This document shows, in pieces, positions 1-11,275 of a stretch of DNA of 64,000 nucleotides. The notes beneath the pieces are model-generated. The model saw only the letters and a program-made list of their open reading frames with translations. It was not told the DNA's origin and ran no database searches. Location of the stretch: the NCBI GenBank assembly GCA_007922225.1, contig ML679941.1, positions 55,205,849 to 55,269,848 of the forward strand, written 5' to 3'. The position numbers and the translations under genes are program-made. The stretch's first letter is position 1. Each line of letters starts with the position of its first letter. Source of the stretch: Emydura subglobosa (Eukaryota; Chordata; Testudines; Chelidae).

Positions 1-1391
1 GCAGGCAATGATCAGATACCTTCGGAGCTCCTAAAGGCAGGAAGGAGAAAGCTTGCAAGCAACATCCATGCATTTCTCTGCGCCTGCTGGGAAGAAAGCC
101 ACATACCCTGGGATCTGAAAGATTCAAACATAATTACTTTATACAAAAATCAAGGGGACAGAGTAGACTGCAACAACTACCGAGGGATATTTCTGCTCAG
201 CATGGTTGGCAAGGTGCTTGCAAAGGTCTTGCTGAAATGACTCGAAGTTCTAGCTGAGAGAGTTTATCCTGAGAGCCTGTTCAGGTTCAGAGCTGCACGC
301 TCCATGACTGATGTGTCCTTCACATTGTGCTTGTTGCAAGAAAAAAGCCATGAACAGGCACCTCTCTATGTAGCATCAGTTGACCTACAAAAGGCCTTTG
401 ACATGGTTAGCAGGAATGGCCTATACAAGAACCCGTTGAAAATTGGCTGTGCCCAAAAAGGGCTCTCCTTACTTAAGGAATTCCAGGTGGGAATGAAGGC
501 AACTGTCCAGTATGAAAATGAAACATCGTCTGAGGTTAGCATTGATAATGGCATGAAACAAGGATGCTTCTTAGCACCAACCAACTTTGGCATCTTCTTC
601 TCTATTCTCCTTAAATACGCTTTCAGAAATGATCAATCTGATGTACTAATTGAATTGAAGAAAGACGGCAGGTTATTTAACATCAGGCAATTTCAGAGCA
701 AAAGGCATGTCGCCCAACTCACTATTGGGGATCTGCTCTTCACAGATGATGCCGCATTCATCTTTAAGTCACCTGATGCATCAGAGAACTTATTCATCAT
801 GTTCTGCAATTCATGTATCAAGTTCAGTACGGTAATCAGCATCAAGAAAACAGTTGGCACGTCACAGGGCACCAACACCCACCTAAAGTCTACATCAATA
901 ATGAAGCTCTGGACAATGTGGATCACTTCTGTTATCTTGGTTCAACTCTAACCAGCTCACTTAGCCTTGATACTGAACTTGATGTGAGAATTGACAAAGC
1001 TTCTGTCACCTTTGGCAAACTTACCTCACATGTCTGGAACAACAAGATGTTAACCCTGAATACCAAGTTGCCCATTTATCAGGCTTGCGTCCTCAGTACC
1101 CTGCTTTACAGCTGTGAAAGCTGGGTCATGTACTCCAAGCAGGAGCGGAGATTGAACAGCTTGCACCTTCGCTGTCTCAGAAAAAGCCTTGGAGTCACTT
1201 GGGACCAACGGATCATTAATAACGAGACCTTTGAGAGAACCAGCCTACAACCTATGCAGACTATGCTAGACCCCTGTAGGCTTCGCTGGGTGGGACACAT
1301 GGATCACATCCCTCAAGATTATCTGCTGAAGGCTGTGCTCTATGGCCAACTCAAGAACTACTTGCGAAGCAGAGGAATGCCAAAGCTCTGA
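1..1391 (+). pseudogene. LINE reverse transcriptase pseudogene (stop and frameshift)
   Basis: The frame starting at base 1 reads through a conserved NYRGI block near 176-192 and meets a TGA at 238-240, where related elements have an Arg codon; a CGA-to-TGA change would explain it. It reopens and carries the first catalytic Asp region (SVDLQKAFD, about 376-402), the KQGC block (about 556-567), and the catalytic box as FTDDAA (about 739-756) instead of the usual FADD. Around 845-885 the similarity jumps from frame 1 to frame 3, a net frameshift, and continues as INNEALDNVDHFCYLGSTLT and beyond to the stop at 1389-1391. Both Asp residues of the FxDD box remain. The stop plus frameshift make the copy non-functional. 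Confidence 0.85.
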
Positions 1392-1730
1392 CACAGCAAT
1401 AAGATCAAGCAGGGTCTCAGGAAATTCAGCATTCCCACTGACAACTGGAAGAGCCCAGCCCACAACCACTCAGTCTAGAGAAGCTGGGTTAAGGCTGGTT
1501 CAGTCATTGTGGAGAGTCATCAGAGAGCCCAGGCTGAGGCCCATAGGCGAGCCAGGAAGCAGAGTGTGCTCCAACCTCGATCTGGCGAATGGACCGATAC
1601 CACCATGGGAAGGTCTGCCACTCACGCATTGGGGTCTTCTCCTACACTACTGCCAAGCACTACTGACTGACTTGACTTTGCTGTGTTTCCTTTCATCTGT
1701 GAAGATGTTGGATGGCCATACATGAATGAA
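1..1730 (+). mobile_element. Non-LTR retrotransposon (LINE) fragment, left edge cut by window
   Basis: The region is the 3' part of a LINE. It begins inside the reverse transcriptase reading frame at base 1, so the endonuclease part lies outside the window. Protein similarity runs through the palm and thumb, then through a C-terminal stretch with the LRWVGHMDHIPQDYLLKAVL motif typical of this LINE type, and fades near 1700. The C-terminal block is recognisable in broken form up to the TTTCATCTGTGAAGATGTTG stretch near 1690. It is not CR1: motif spacing and the C-terminal RWVGH block differ from the CR1 copies elsewhere in this window. I do not assign a clade with confidence. The copy is dead. 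Confidence 0.85.
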
Positions 1731-3450
1731 GCCTTCCCATTTGATGCAGCAGATTCTTCACAGCTCACCCCACATGACCACTAAATGTCCCAAGAAAGAC
1801 AGGTTCTCCAGGAAACTGGGTGGGGTGGGGTTACATCTTAAAGGCATTAAATAGCAGCGTCCCGCTTGCTTTGGTATGAGAAAAGGTACAACAATCATCA
1901 GCAAGTCTTCCCAACACAGATATGTACAGCAGCAGTGTGCAGCCACGTCTGGAAAGAAGTGAAGCCAAAATGTAAAACAAAGATGGACGGGGATAGAGTT
2001 GAGTACTAATTTCCTGCTTGGAAAATATAAACAAACGGAAAGAAGATTGGAAGGATGAAGAACTGGGCAGTGGTCCAGAATATCCATTTGTTGAGTGAGT
2101 CCTGCTGCACCAGATTTTTCCCAGCAGTAGTGGAGCTGATTTCCTCTCATTTTACCCCAAATATTTATTGTGGGTTTTAAAATAGATCCAATACAGAATA
2201 AATGGAAAAGCACTACAGAGCACCTGAAAGCTGATACAAAGATAAAAGAGAAAAATCAAGGAAGTATTAACAGTTTTATTGGGTCTTAACGACTGGGAAG
2301 AGATTTTAAAAGCTGCCAGAACAAAGTAATTTCTTTTCTTCAAGTGTAATAATCCTCTTTCAGGGCATCAGCTCTGTTGCTCAGAGCCTCAGGGCTTGTC
2401 CATGGACAGAAGTTATACTGATATACCAGTGCAGTGCAACTGAAATAATCTCTTGGTAGAGTGTATTCACCCTGTCACTTGCCCTAGAGCATGCTGCAAT
2501 GCACACAGCAGCACACACTGTATGCTAACAGCATGGCACACTGTGGGTAGGTATTCCAGTGTCCTTTGCACTGCCTTGTGGGCAATTTTTTCATGAGTTT
2601 CAAACAAAACAAAAAGCCTTCTCAAGGGAACATGTCTAGGGACCCAGCCCCTGCAGTGTCTATGGAGCCTTATGCAGAAGCGTGGGAGTCTATGGGATTG
2701 CGCTCTTAAACCCCATACCTGCAAGCATGTTTGGTTTTCAACCTGTGAGTAGTCCCATTAACTCACATGCAGATTAGGCACATTAATAAGCATTTGCAGG
2801 GTCAGCACTTTAGTTGGTAAAGCACAAGTGAATTTAATAGCACTATAATAACAATAGTTGGAAATTAATACACATGCCAGCCAATCTATTCCCTTCTTGT
2901 CACCTACAACGTATCCAGAATCTCCCCTGGTAGACACTCCATTATATTCATACAATATGATCACTAGCAGGGCAGGCCCAGACAGATATGGTTATCTAGC
3001 AATCTGTTAATAACAGGCCTGAAGCAGAACAAAAACACCATTGTCACTAGGAAATTAAAATGTGGTTCACATAGCACATGCCTGTCTATACCAATGTTCT
3101 TAGTCAAATGCAGACTCAGCTGCCTGTGCCTTATTCAGCAAAGATAGGGATTCCAAATAAAGATAAACCTTCTGTCTTATTGAACTTTTAATTGGCCTTT
3201 CACTTGATGAAGAAAGTTCAGGATTACACTGGAGACGCTAAATCAGGAAATTCTGCAAGCTGGACAGATGGATAAAGGGTAGCACCATTTCCAAGTAGGG
3301 GCAAAGGGTTTTGATTCATATTATAGACACCTGGTTGCTTCATACTGTTTAAAAATGTCTGTTTCTTCTATTATGCCATTAATGGTTCCCATCGTGGCTT
3401 GCTATGGCACTGTTAAATTACGGGCTGTTTGAATTGCAGAGAATGATGTT
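1731..3450. other. No gene recognised; unannotated intergenic DNA
   Basis: I see no coding or RNA gene. A stretch near 2390-2440 (GGGCTTGTCCATGGACAGAA, then TACTGATATACC) resembles the GGCTTGTCTACA-type ends of MITEs seen elsewhere in this window and may be a remnant. The open frames here, including a 151-codon one on the minus strand, have the composition of chance ORFs. Confidence 0.5.
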
Positions 3451-3456
3451 TTAACT

Positions 3457-3760
3457 AGAGATGTAAAAATTAGTTCGGCTCCTCGCTGCCAAGTGAGAAC
3501 TGCCTAGCTGTGGCTCCCCCCAGCTGTGCACGCAGAGACGCAGGTGGGCAGCTCTCACTCGTGGGGAGCTGAGCCGAGCCCAGCTGTGGCTACCTTCTCC
3601 ACCCACTGGGCGCCAAGCCTCTCCACGAGCAAGAGCTGCCCAGCTGCTGTTCCCCTCCCTCCCAGTTTAAATGGTAATCAGCTGTTTAAAACATTTAAAC
3701 AGTTGATTACTGTTTAAACGGTTATGCTTTTAAATCCCAAGTTTTTACACACAACAGTGG
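3457..3760. repeat. Probable MITE-like DNA element with strong internal hairpin
   Basis: The segment opens with GAGATGTAAAAATTAGTT and closes with CCCAAGTTTTTACAC, a weak inverted match suggesting terminal inverted repeats. The middle is GC-rich, unlike its AT-rich surroundings. Near the right end a perfect-looking hairpin occurs: 3675-3690 pairs with 3694-3709 with one mismatch and only a 3-base loop. The composition break and palindromic ends suggest a non-autonomous DNA transposon. Superfamily is not assigned. Confidence 0.45.
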
Positions 3761-4411
3761 ACTGATGGAACTGCTTTCTAATGCATTTACATACTTGTGT
3801 AATCACCTCTAGCATTTGGGTTTATTTATTATTGAAAACATTGCACATGTATTTCTCATGCTTTGGCAATGCCAGTTACTTTACGTGATTTTGTGCTAGA
3901 ATTACCCTGTTGGGCTGTATGTGACGTGTTGATCACTTCTTTCTTTTGCTCAGTTGGAGTTTAAAAAGGTCTTAAGAGCCAAATCTTTCACCTGATTTGG
4001 CTGTTTTAAGTGCAGAGCAGCCATTAAAAATGCCTTTAACCAGCCCCTTCAGGAATTCCCTGGAATTAGGGAGTCCCTGGGTGATACTGAGCAGCCATAG
4101 CACTACCTACAATCGCCCCTTTTGTAGCCCTGATGCAGAGGATGTGGACAGGCATTCATTGCTTTGCTTCATTGGTGAATCTCACTGTTGCCAGAATATT
4201 CCCATGGGAGCTGTGAGCAGTCAGCATAATTTAGAGCAGTCACAAGGCATCTCCAACTCGTATCTGTGGCCAGCCAGCGCAGATCAGTATGCGGGGTCTG
4301 CAAAGGTGGCATAACACCCCATTTTCTACAGCCTCTGGTCTTTCTTCCCCAAATCTCTAACAAGTTGTTACAACATTGTCTTGTAGGCTGCCAGTTGTAT
4401 TAAATTAGGCA
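3761..4411. other. No feature recognised
   Basis: Intergenic DNA with only short chance ORFs; I see nothing specific in it. Confidence 0.4.
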
Positions 4412-4640
4412 GTATGGCTAAACTTTTCAAACTTGGGTGCCTAAAGTCAGTCACCTATAACCATATATAGATAACTAACGTGATTTTCAGAATTGTTGAA
4501 AACTTGGACTGAAGTTGGGGGAGGTGCAAGTGCTCAGTATATATGAAAATTTGGTGATTTATTTGTGTATCAAAATATTGGGCTAGGAGCCTTACTTCAG
4601 GGACCAAAATTTGAAAATCTCATGCAGTTTCTAATTTTTT
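4412..4640. repeat. Degenerate palindromic MITE of the TAGGCACCTAA type
   Basis: The left end (CTTTTCAAACTTGGGTGCCTAAAG) and the right end (GGGACCAAAATTTGAAAATCT) are degraded inverted copies of each other. The inner part has TGATTTTCAGAATTGTTGAA, which matches the AAAATCAGGCCA-type arms of a palindromic MITE family common in turtle genomes as I recall it. The sequence is diverged, so this is an old copy. Confidence 0.5.
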
Positions 4641-4939
4641 TCTTGACACCATAAACTAACTATACTGGCTGAACTAGGTTAATGTACCTGTAAGTATTTT
4701 AAGTTTTCCTAGCCCATCAGAGATCATTGGTACTATTTGAAGCAGACCTGAAGCTGGCATTTGTAACATGGAACCATTTTTTCCTATGAGTTGGTACAAC
4801 ATGTACAAAATGTGCCAAGCCTGTTTTGGGTCTCTGTATGCTCATTCTCTGCTAGGTAAACCCTGTACATCATGTTTTCTTGCAATCTGAATTTTAGATT
4901 AATCGGTAAAGCACTTTGAAATGTACTGATGAAAAGCGC

Positions 4940-6162
4940 CATAGAATCATAGAAACGTCAGACTCAAAGGGACTTCCATAGGTCATTTAATCCAGTCCCC
5001 TGCACTGAGGTTGGACTAAGTATTATTTAGACCATCCCTTACAGGTGTTTGTCTAATGATTCTTAAAAACCTCCAATCACAGAGATTCCCCAACCTGCCT
5101 TGAAAATTAGTTCAAGTGCTTAACTACCCTTACAGTTCAGAAGTTTTTCCTCATGTCTAACCTAAATCTCCCTTGCTGCAATTTAAGCCCATTACTTCTT
5201 CTCCTGTCCTCAGTGGCTCAGGAGAACAATTTATCACCCTCTTCTTTAGAGCAACCTTGTATATACTTGAAGACTGTTATCATGTCCTCCACCAGTTATC
5301 TCAGTTTTTTCAATCTTTCCTCAGAGGACATGTTTTCTAGACCTTTAATCATTGTTGGTAATCTCCTCTGGACTTTCTCCAATATGTCCACATCTTTTCC
5401 AGTGTGGTGCCCAGAACTAGATTCAGTACTACAGCTGCGGCCTTATCAGTGCTGAGGAGAGTGGAAGAATTACTTCTTGGGTCTTGCTTACAACACTATT
5501 GCTAATACCTCCCAAAATGAGATATTTTTTGCAATAGTATTACATTGTTGACTCATTTAGATGGTGATCCACTATAATGCCCAGATCCTTTTCTGCAGTA
5601 CTCCTTCCTAGGCTGTCATTTTCCATTTTGTAATTGTGCAATTCCTTCCTAAATGGAGTACTTTGCATTTATCCTGATAGAATTTCATCCTATTTACCTC
5701 AGATCATTTCTGCAGTTTGTCAAGATCATTTTGAATTCTAATCCTGTCCTCTAAAGCACTTGCAACCCCTCCCAGCTTGACAACATCCGCAGACTTTATC
5801 AGTGTGCTCTCTATGCCATTATCCAAATCATTTATGAAGATATTGAATAGAATGGGATCCAGTACAGATCCCTGCGGAACCCCACTCGATATGGCCTTCC
5901 AGCTTGATTGTGAACCGTTGATAACTACTCTCTCAGTACAGTTTTGTAACCATTTGTGCACACACCTTTTGGTAGTTTTGTCTGGCTATATTTCCCTATT
6001 GTTTATGAGATCATGGGAGACACAATGAAAAATATTACTAAAGTCAAAATATATCACATCTGCTGCTTCTCCCCCTTCCCCCCCCCCCCCCAAATCCCCA
6101 AGGCTTGTTATCCTGTCAAAGAAGGATATTAGGTTGGTTTGACATGATTTGTTCTTGACAAG
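4940..6162 (-). mobile_element. CR1 LINE, 5'-truncated, minus strand
   Basis: The plus strand starts with CATAGAATCATAGAAACGTC, the complement of the CR1 3' terminus, and ends near 6162 with the complement of a mid-RT CR1 stretch (TTGTTCTTGACAA). The copy is therefore reversed and covers the second half of the RT domain plus the 3' tail. A poly-C run at about 6078-6091 has expanded inside it. CR1 insertion by target-primed reverse transcription usually gives such 5' truncations. Confidence 0.9.
5704..5961 (-). pseudogene. CR1 reverse transcriptase fragment, catalytic box destroyed
   Basis: The minus-strand reading frame (85 codons) contains the CR1 RT block RVVINGSQSSWKAISSGVPQ, then [20 protein letters not shown], diagnostic of CR1 RT. 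The catalytic FADDTKLGG box reads SADVVKLGG near 5775-5793: the Phe is Ser and the second Asp is Val, so the active site is lost. CR1 similarity continues in other frames on both sides. The copy is an old fossil. Confidence 0.85.
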
Positions 6163-6580
6163 AAGAGCTAGGTTTTATTATTTAATAAAAATAGGAAATT
6201 AATTCTTAAAATAAATGCCTCACAGTTGATAACACTATCATAAAATATAATTTTTGAAATACAACATATTCCAAAGGGATAATGCCAAGAGGTAAAAAAT
6301 TAAGTACTTGATCCTAGTGTATTTTAATTCAATTTTAATGCCTTCAGAATTCATTTGGAGGGAGGATGTCCTACAAACAATACGTGTGTGTGCTGGTAAG
6401 ATTATATACTTAGATCATCAGCCACAGGAAAGCTGATCTTTTTATTGACGTCTCATCTCTCTTGACAAGCTCACAAGGGCCTTTTAGAGTTAATTGTGTT
6501 GTGTTTTTTTCCTGACCAGCCAGTAATGAATTATGAAGCTAGTTTGCAAAGTATTGTTGCCCCTTTTTGACTCGAGCAGT
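6163..6580. other. No feature recognised; AT-rich
   Basis: AT-rich intergenic sequence between two repeats. No coding signal or repeat ends recognised. Confidence 0.4.
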
Positions 6581-6584
6581 TAGT

Positions 6585-7140
6585 CAAAATTTGGGGCCCT
6601 GGGGATGTTCCAGTTGGGTGTAGAAATTGATGATGGAATTCTCTTTGATGCAATTTTATTTATTTACAAGCAATATATAAAGTTCTGCTTTTCTGAATGC
6701 AGGAAGAACTAAAATGTGGGGTAGCTTCTTTGCATAAAGCCCCAAGTCCCTTCAGCCAGCACCCAAAAAACTCTCTAGATTTTTCCAACGTCACACTGTG
6801 CTTATAGGCTGCAACTTGGCTTCTAGATCTCCTCAGAGATTCTCCCACTTTCTTGTCTGGCCCCACAGCTAGACTTTTTCCACTGACACACACAGTCATC
6901 CAGTCAGAACAAGCAGTGGAATCCTCCACCACCCTGGTGCTAGTTTCTGGGCAGACTCAAACCCCTTGTAGGTGTGGTCCCTTAACTCTCTCTACAAGTA
7001 TTTTAAGTGAAGGTGTGTTCACACACTCATTTCAATGAAGTTTTAACTCAAACCATACCAAGGTTTAACCCAGCTCATAACAGTACTTTGACCTTTAACT
7101 CAGGGAACGAATGTGTAGAGTTCTTCACTGTTGGAGTTTT
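6585..7140 (-). repeat. Possible LTR-derived sequence, minus strand (weak)
   Basis: Read on the minus strand, this stretch has a 90-codon chance-like frame (6660-6932) followed by AATAAATAAAATTGCATC near 6650-6670, an arrangement like the R/U5 end of an LTR with its polyadenylation signal. I recall similar sequence as an interspersed reptile repeat, but I see no defined TG/CA ends or target duplications. Confidence 0.25.
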
Positions 7141-7817
7141 TCTGTCAATCCCAGATTTATTTAAAGTGTGGTTTCACATAAGAACAGCCATACTGAATCA
7201 GACCAATGGTCCATCTAGCCCAGTATCCTGTTTTCTGACAGTGGCCACTGCCAGGTGCTTCAGAGGAAATGAACAGAACAGGTAATCATCAAGTGATCCA
7301 TCCTATCGCCCATTCCCAGCTACTGGCAAACAGCAATCCCTGCCCATCTGGCTAATAGACACTACTGGACTTATCCTCCAGGACCTTATCTAATTCTTTT
7401 CTGAACCCCACTATAGTCTTGGCCTTCACAACATCATCTGGCAAGGAGTTCCATAGGTTGACTGTGCGTTATGTGAAGAAATTCTTCCTTTTGTTCATTT
7501 TAAAGCTGCTGCCTATTAATTTAATTGAGTGACCACTAGTTCTTGTGTTATGAAAGGGAGTAAAAAACACTTCCTTATTTACTTTCTCCATGCCAGTCAT
7601 GATTTTATAAACATCTATCTTATCCCCCCTTATTCATCTTTTATCCAAGCCAAAAAGTCCCAATCTTATTAATCTCTTGTCATATGGAAGCTTTTCCATA
7701 CCTTTAATCATTTTTGTTGCCCCTTTTCTGTACCTTTTCCAATTTCAATATATCTTTTTTGAGATGCGGTGACCAGATCTGCATGCAGTATTCAAGATGT
7801 GGGCATACCAAGGATTC

Positions 7818-8063
7818 CTAAAGAGGCAATATGATATTTTCTGTCTTATTATCTAATCCTTTCCTAATGATTCCTAACATTCTGTTAGCTTTTGTGACTG
7901 CCACTGCACATTGAATGGATGTTTTCAAAGAACTATCCACAATGACACCAAGATTTCTTTCTTGAGTGGTAACAGTTAATTTAGACCCCTTTATTTCATA
8001 TGTATAGTTGGGATAATGTTTTCCAACGTGCATTACTTTGCATTTATCAACACTGAATTTCAT
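7818..8063 (-). pseudogene. CR1 RT C-terminal fragment
   Basis: This minus-strand frame of 81 codons reads KFSVDKCKVMHVGKHYPNYT and then QERNLGVIVDSSLKTSIQCA, the thumb region that follows the RT active site in CR1 ORF2 (consensus blocks of the type FNxxKCKVMHLG and ERDLGVIVD). The frame is lost on both sides, so it is a fragment of a dead copy and not a gene. Confidence 0.8.
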
Positions 8064-8216
8064 CTGTCATTTTGTTGTCCAGTCACCCAGTTTTGTAAGA
8101 TCCCTTTGTAACTCTTTGCAATCTGTTTTGGACTTAACTATCTTGAGTAATTTTGTATCAACTGCAAATTTTGCCACCTCGCTGTTTACCTCTTTTTCCA
8201 GATAATTTATGAATAT

Positions 8217-8280
8217 GGTCCCAGTACATACTCTTGGGGGTCACCACTGGTCCCAGTACATACTCTTGGGGGACACCACT
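8217..8280. repeat. 32-bp tandem duplication inside CR1
   Basis: Two adjacent 32-base units, 8217-8248 and 8249-8280, each starting GGTCCCAGTACATACTCTTG, differ at one base. CR1 has this stretch once (on the minus strand it encodes the region before the RT active site), so the second copy arose after insertion. Confidence 0.9.
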
Positions 8281-8540
8281 ATTTACCTCCCTCCATTCTG
8301 AAAACTGATACATTTTCCTAACCTTTGTTTCCTATCTTTCAACCAACTACTGATCCATGAGAGGACCTTCCCTCTTATCTGATGACAGCTTACTTTGCTT
8401 AAGAGCCTCTGGTGAGCGACCTTGTCAAAGGGTTTCTGAAAATCTAATTACAGTGTACCCACTGGATCACCCTTGTCCACATGCTTGTTGACCCTCTCAA
8501 AGAATTCTAGTAGATTGCTGAGGCATGTTTTCCCTTTACT

Positions 8541-9067
8541 AGGTGTTCAGGCTCTAGAACCCCATGGAAAAGAGTTTTTTGAGTCTAGAACACACTGTCC
8601 TTGCTTCTGTGTTGACATACAGAATTACTCTACTGATTGATTCATCTGGGCAGCAGCCAGGTCCAGGTTTTTCATTAGCCCCCCACTCATCCGATATACA
8701 AGGCTCAGAGCTTCCCTTAAGAAGAAAGCTAGAAGCACAGACAGCCTTGCTATAGGAAAGCTTTCACACTAGGTCTTTTTGGAGAGAATATGGACCAAGT
8801 TTATGTTGACCTCTTTCAAAGCATGCCCTGTGTCAGGACTTCATTGTTGAGCTAAATCACTGAGAAAGCTGAATAAGAAAAAACACCTAAAAGGACGTGA
8901 GTTACATTTAAAAAAGACTTCTCCTTATATATAAAAACATATGACTGCCTGCTTAATTTAGAACTCAAAATACTGCAGCATCACCACTATAAGCAGGAGG
9001 ATTTGGACAAGTATTAGAGATTATTCTAGTACACTTTTTAAAAATAAGGACTGTGAGAAATTAGATT
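8541..9067. other. No feature recognised
   Basis: Intergenic sequence; only a 63-codon chance frame at 8564-8755. Confidence 0.4.
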
Positions 9068-9517
9068 CAGTGGAAACCCAAAGGCAAACTGGGGAAATGA
9101 GACATTTTCTTATACGTTCAAAATATAAAAATACAAGAACGACACTTCTCAGACTGCTAGAAATAGTAAGACTAAAAAAAGTGCAGAAGAGAAATTGTAT
9201 ATCTCTGGAAGGAAGTGCATAGCAAAAATAGCCCCACAATGTGTTACAGCCTGATATTGCTCTAATTGAAATTTAGTAGCAAAAGTCTCATTGACTTAAT
9301 TGGGAACAAGATTGGATGCACCGATACTACAACAAGCTGTGGGGCCATTCCTGACATGCTCTTCCTTTTCTTCCAGAAATTATTCCAGAATTATACAATT
9401 TCTCTCCCTCCCTTTTTAGTCTTACTATTCCTGGTAGCCTGAGAAGTATCGTTCTTGTATTTTTATATTTTGAATGTATAAGAAAATGTCTCAGTTCCAT
9501 AGTTTGGGTTTCCACTG
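9068..9517. repeat. Imperfect inverted repeat, arms of about 170 bp
   Basis: Bases 9068-9235 and 9341-9517 are reverse complements of each other with roughly 80-85% identity by eye, separated by about 105 bases. Both arms contain the block TTCAAAATATAAAAATACAAG (complement in the right arm) and end in GGCCCC/GGGGCC-type sequence at the loop. It could be a foldback DNA element, or two copies of one element in opposite orientation. No transposase-like ORF or clear target duplication is visible. Confidence 0.75.
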
Positions 9518-10670
9518 TACATTATGTCTTCCAGTTTTTAATTTACTTAAAATGAACTAGCCTCTGTGAGAAGACAGCTACTGAAGGGTAACTTATTCCA
9601 GTGAATTCAACTTAACCAATGATACGATAGTTACTATAGAAGAAAGAGAATTTGTGCTCCAGTTAAGAACTGGCTGAGAAATTGTAGATTCATCTCAATG
9701 CATTATTTAGGAATGTGGTGGTGCATAAGACACAGCTACATTAGAAAGCAAGTATAGGACACTGTATGCAGAAAGGAGCTGAAAGAGGCAAAACCCATCA
9801 GTACATGACAGGAAGGACTGTAGGAAGAGTAAAGAAGGGGAAAGAAAAGATGAAAACTGAGAAGGTAAAATCTTCATAGCATAGTTTGTTTTTAATTCTG
9901 GAATTATAAAAATGATGGGCATATTACGCTGTTGATGTCCTGTGAAGTTCGTCAGCATGGCATTTTTGTGTAAAACAAATAGATGAGTAAATGAAAAGAA
10001 ATAATCAAATTGGCATACTATTAAAATGATTAATCAACTGTCACATTTTAAAAAAGTTATTTTTCTGTACTGTAGCTATAACAATCCAATTGATTTAGTG
10101 ACAAAGTAAAGGTAATAAAATGTTGCCATCCTTTTCCATCTCAGTAAAAAGCTAAATATTGCTGTAAGGCTATGTGGTTTTCTGACCACTGTTTTTTATA
10201 CTACATGATCTAATATTTGGCTGGGGTACATTTGGAAAAACTTTACCTTTTACTTAAAATCCATCTGCATGTTCGCTTTCAGCAGGTTTAATTGGTGTGT
10301 CTTCCAAACATACTATTATACACAGTAAAGTAATGAAGACTCCATCAGATATTTTTAGGTCATAATTTTTTGTCAGCAAAAATAGCAGCCCTTTAGAATA
10401 AGTTGGAAATTATCATCACTTCCATTCGGAATCACTGTGATAACAATAATTCTGATGAATGTATATGGTATTCATGCAGTTACAAATAATTGATTTCATG
10501 GAATTTCAATGATAGGTCACCAAGGGCTAGATTGCCCCCCTACCCTGGAGAAACCCACAGGACAGAGCAGAGTATTAAAACTTTGGTCTTGCAGATATTC
10601 TAGACTATCATTTTTCCAATTATGTTGTGTTTGGGGGAGCACAAAAGAGGGAAGTAGTGAAATGCTGGCC
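9518..10670. other. No feature recognised
   Basis: AT-rich intergenic sequence with no repeat ends or coding signal that I can support. Confidence 0.4.
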
Positions 10671-10671
10671 C

Positions 10672-10732
10672 TACTGAAGTCTATGGCAAAACTTCCATTG
10701 ACTTTGATGGAGCCAGGTTATCACCCCAGGTG
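10672..10732. repeat. Short palindromic amniote-type repeat (copy 1)
   Basis: The segment reads CTACTGAAGTCTATGGCAAA followed by ACTTCCATTGACTTTGATGG and AGCCAGGTTATCACCCC, a degraded palindrome centred on the TTTTGCCATTGACTTCAATGG motif. Similar copies occur at 15138-15195 and 50325-50386. Confidence 0.5.
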
Positions 10733-10774
10733 TACAGTCTCCTTCTTCTATGGAGCTTGGGAGCTATTGGAAAG

Positions 10775-11275
10775 AGAGGAAGTGTTGTCTAATGATTAGG
10801 GCATTAGCCAGGAACTCTGGAGACCTGGTTTTAATTCCTTTCTCTGGCATAGACTTCCTGTATGACCTTGGCCAGTCACTGAGGGCTTGTCTACATGGGA
10901 CACAAAGGGAAATTAATCTGAAGTAATTAAAGATGTGAATTTAAAGCACATTAATTTAAAAACTGCATTAAACTCCAGTGCAGACAATCTCAGAACTAAC
11001 GTGGCCTAATATGTGAATTAAACTAAAACGAATTAAAACCACTTTAATTCTGAATTAATGTCTACACGGGGATTTCATTCTGTTTAATTACTGTGCTTTA
11101 AATTTACTCATTTAGCTAATTGGACCATGTAGACAAGTCCTGAGTCCCTGTGCCTCAGTTTCCCATTGCAATCCCCTCCCTCATGGGATGTTATGAGGAT
11201 AAACACATTAAAGATTGTGAGGTGCTCAGATACTATGGCAATGGGGGGCCATACAATTACTTACTGTATCTAAAT
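10775..11275 (+). mobile_element. tRNA-headed SINE, split by a MITE
   Basis: The left half (10775-10882) has a tRNA-like head: TCTAATGATTAGGGCATTAG as box A region and CCTGGTTTTAATTCC (box B type) near 10824-10838, then TGTATGACCTTGGCCAGTCA. The right half (11141-11275) continues with GTCCCTGTGCCTCAGTTTCC and the tail GATTGTGAGGTGCTCAGATA. Joined, the two halves follow the layout of other SINE copies in this window (50693-50952). A 258-bp MITE sits between them. Confidence 0.75.
10883..11140. mobile_element. MITE inside the SINE, TGA target duplication
   Basis: The element begins GGGCTTGTCTACATGG and ends CCATGTAGACAAGTCC, inverted repeats of 16 bases with one mismatch. The trinucleotide TGA flanks it directly on both sides (10880-10882, 11141-11143). 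Removing the element and one TGA restores the SINE. Three-base duplications and the GTCTACA core fit the PIF/Harbinger superfamily, although its usual target is TWA. It has no coding capacity, so it would have moved with another element's transposase. Confidence 0.75.

Larger units (their letters stand above)
7176..8540 (-). mobile_element. CR1-family LINE, second subfamily, minus strand
   Basis: The plus strand opens with ACATAAGAACAGCCATACTG, the complement of the 3' end of another CR1 subfamily, and continues as reversed 3'UTR and RT sequence. It ends near 8540 at CTTTACTAGGTGTTCAGG. It differs from the 4940-6162 copy at the 3' end, so the two are separate insertions from different subfamilies. 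An internal 32-bp tandem duplication (8217-8280) interrupts the RT region. Confidence 0.85.

Noticed and set aside
1758..2213. Minus-strand frame of 151 codons
   Set aside because: Composition is that of random translation (Cys/Leu/Phe-rich) and no motif or splice context is visible.
8217..8280. CRISPR-like repeat
   Set aside because: Only two adjacent units without a spacer, inside a LINE in a vertebrate-type genome.
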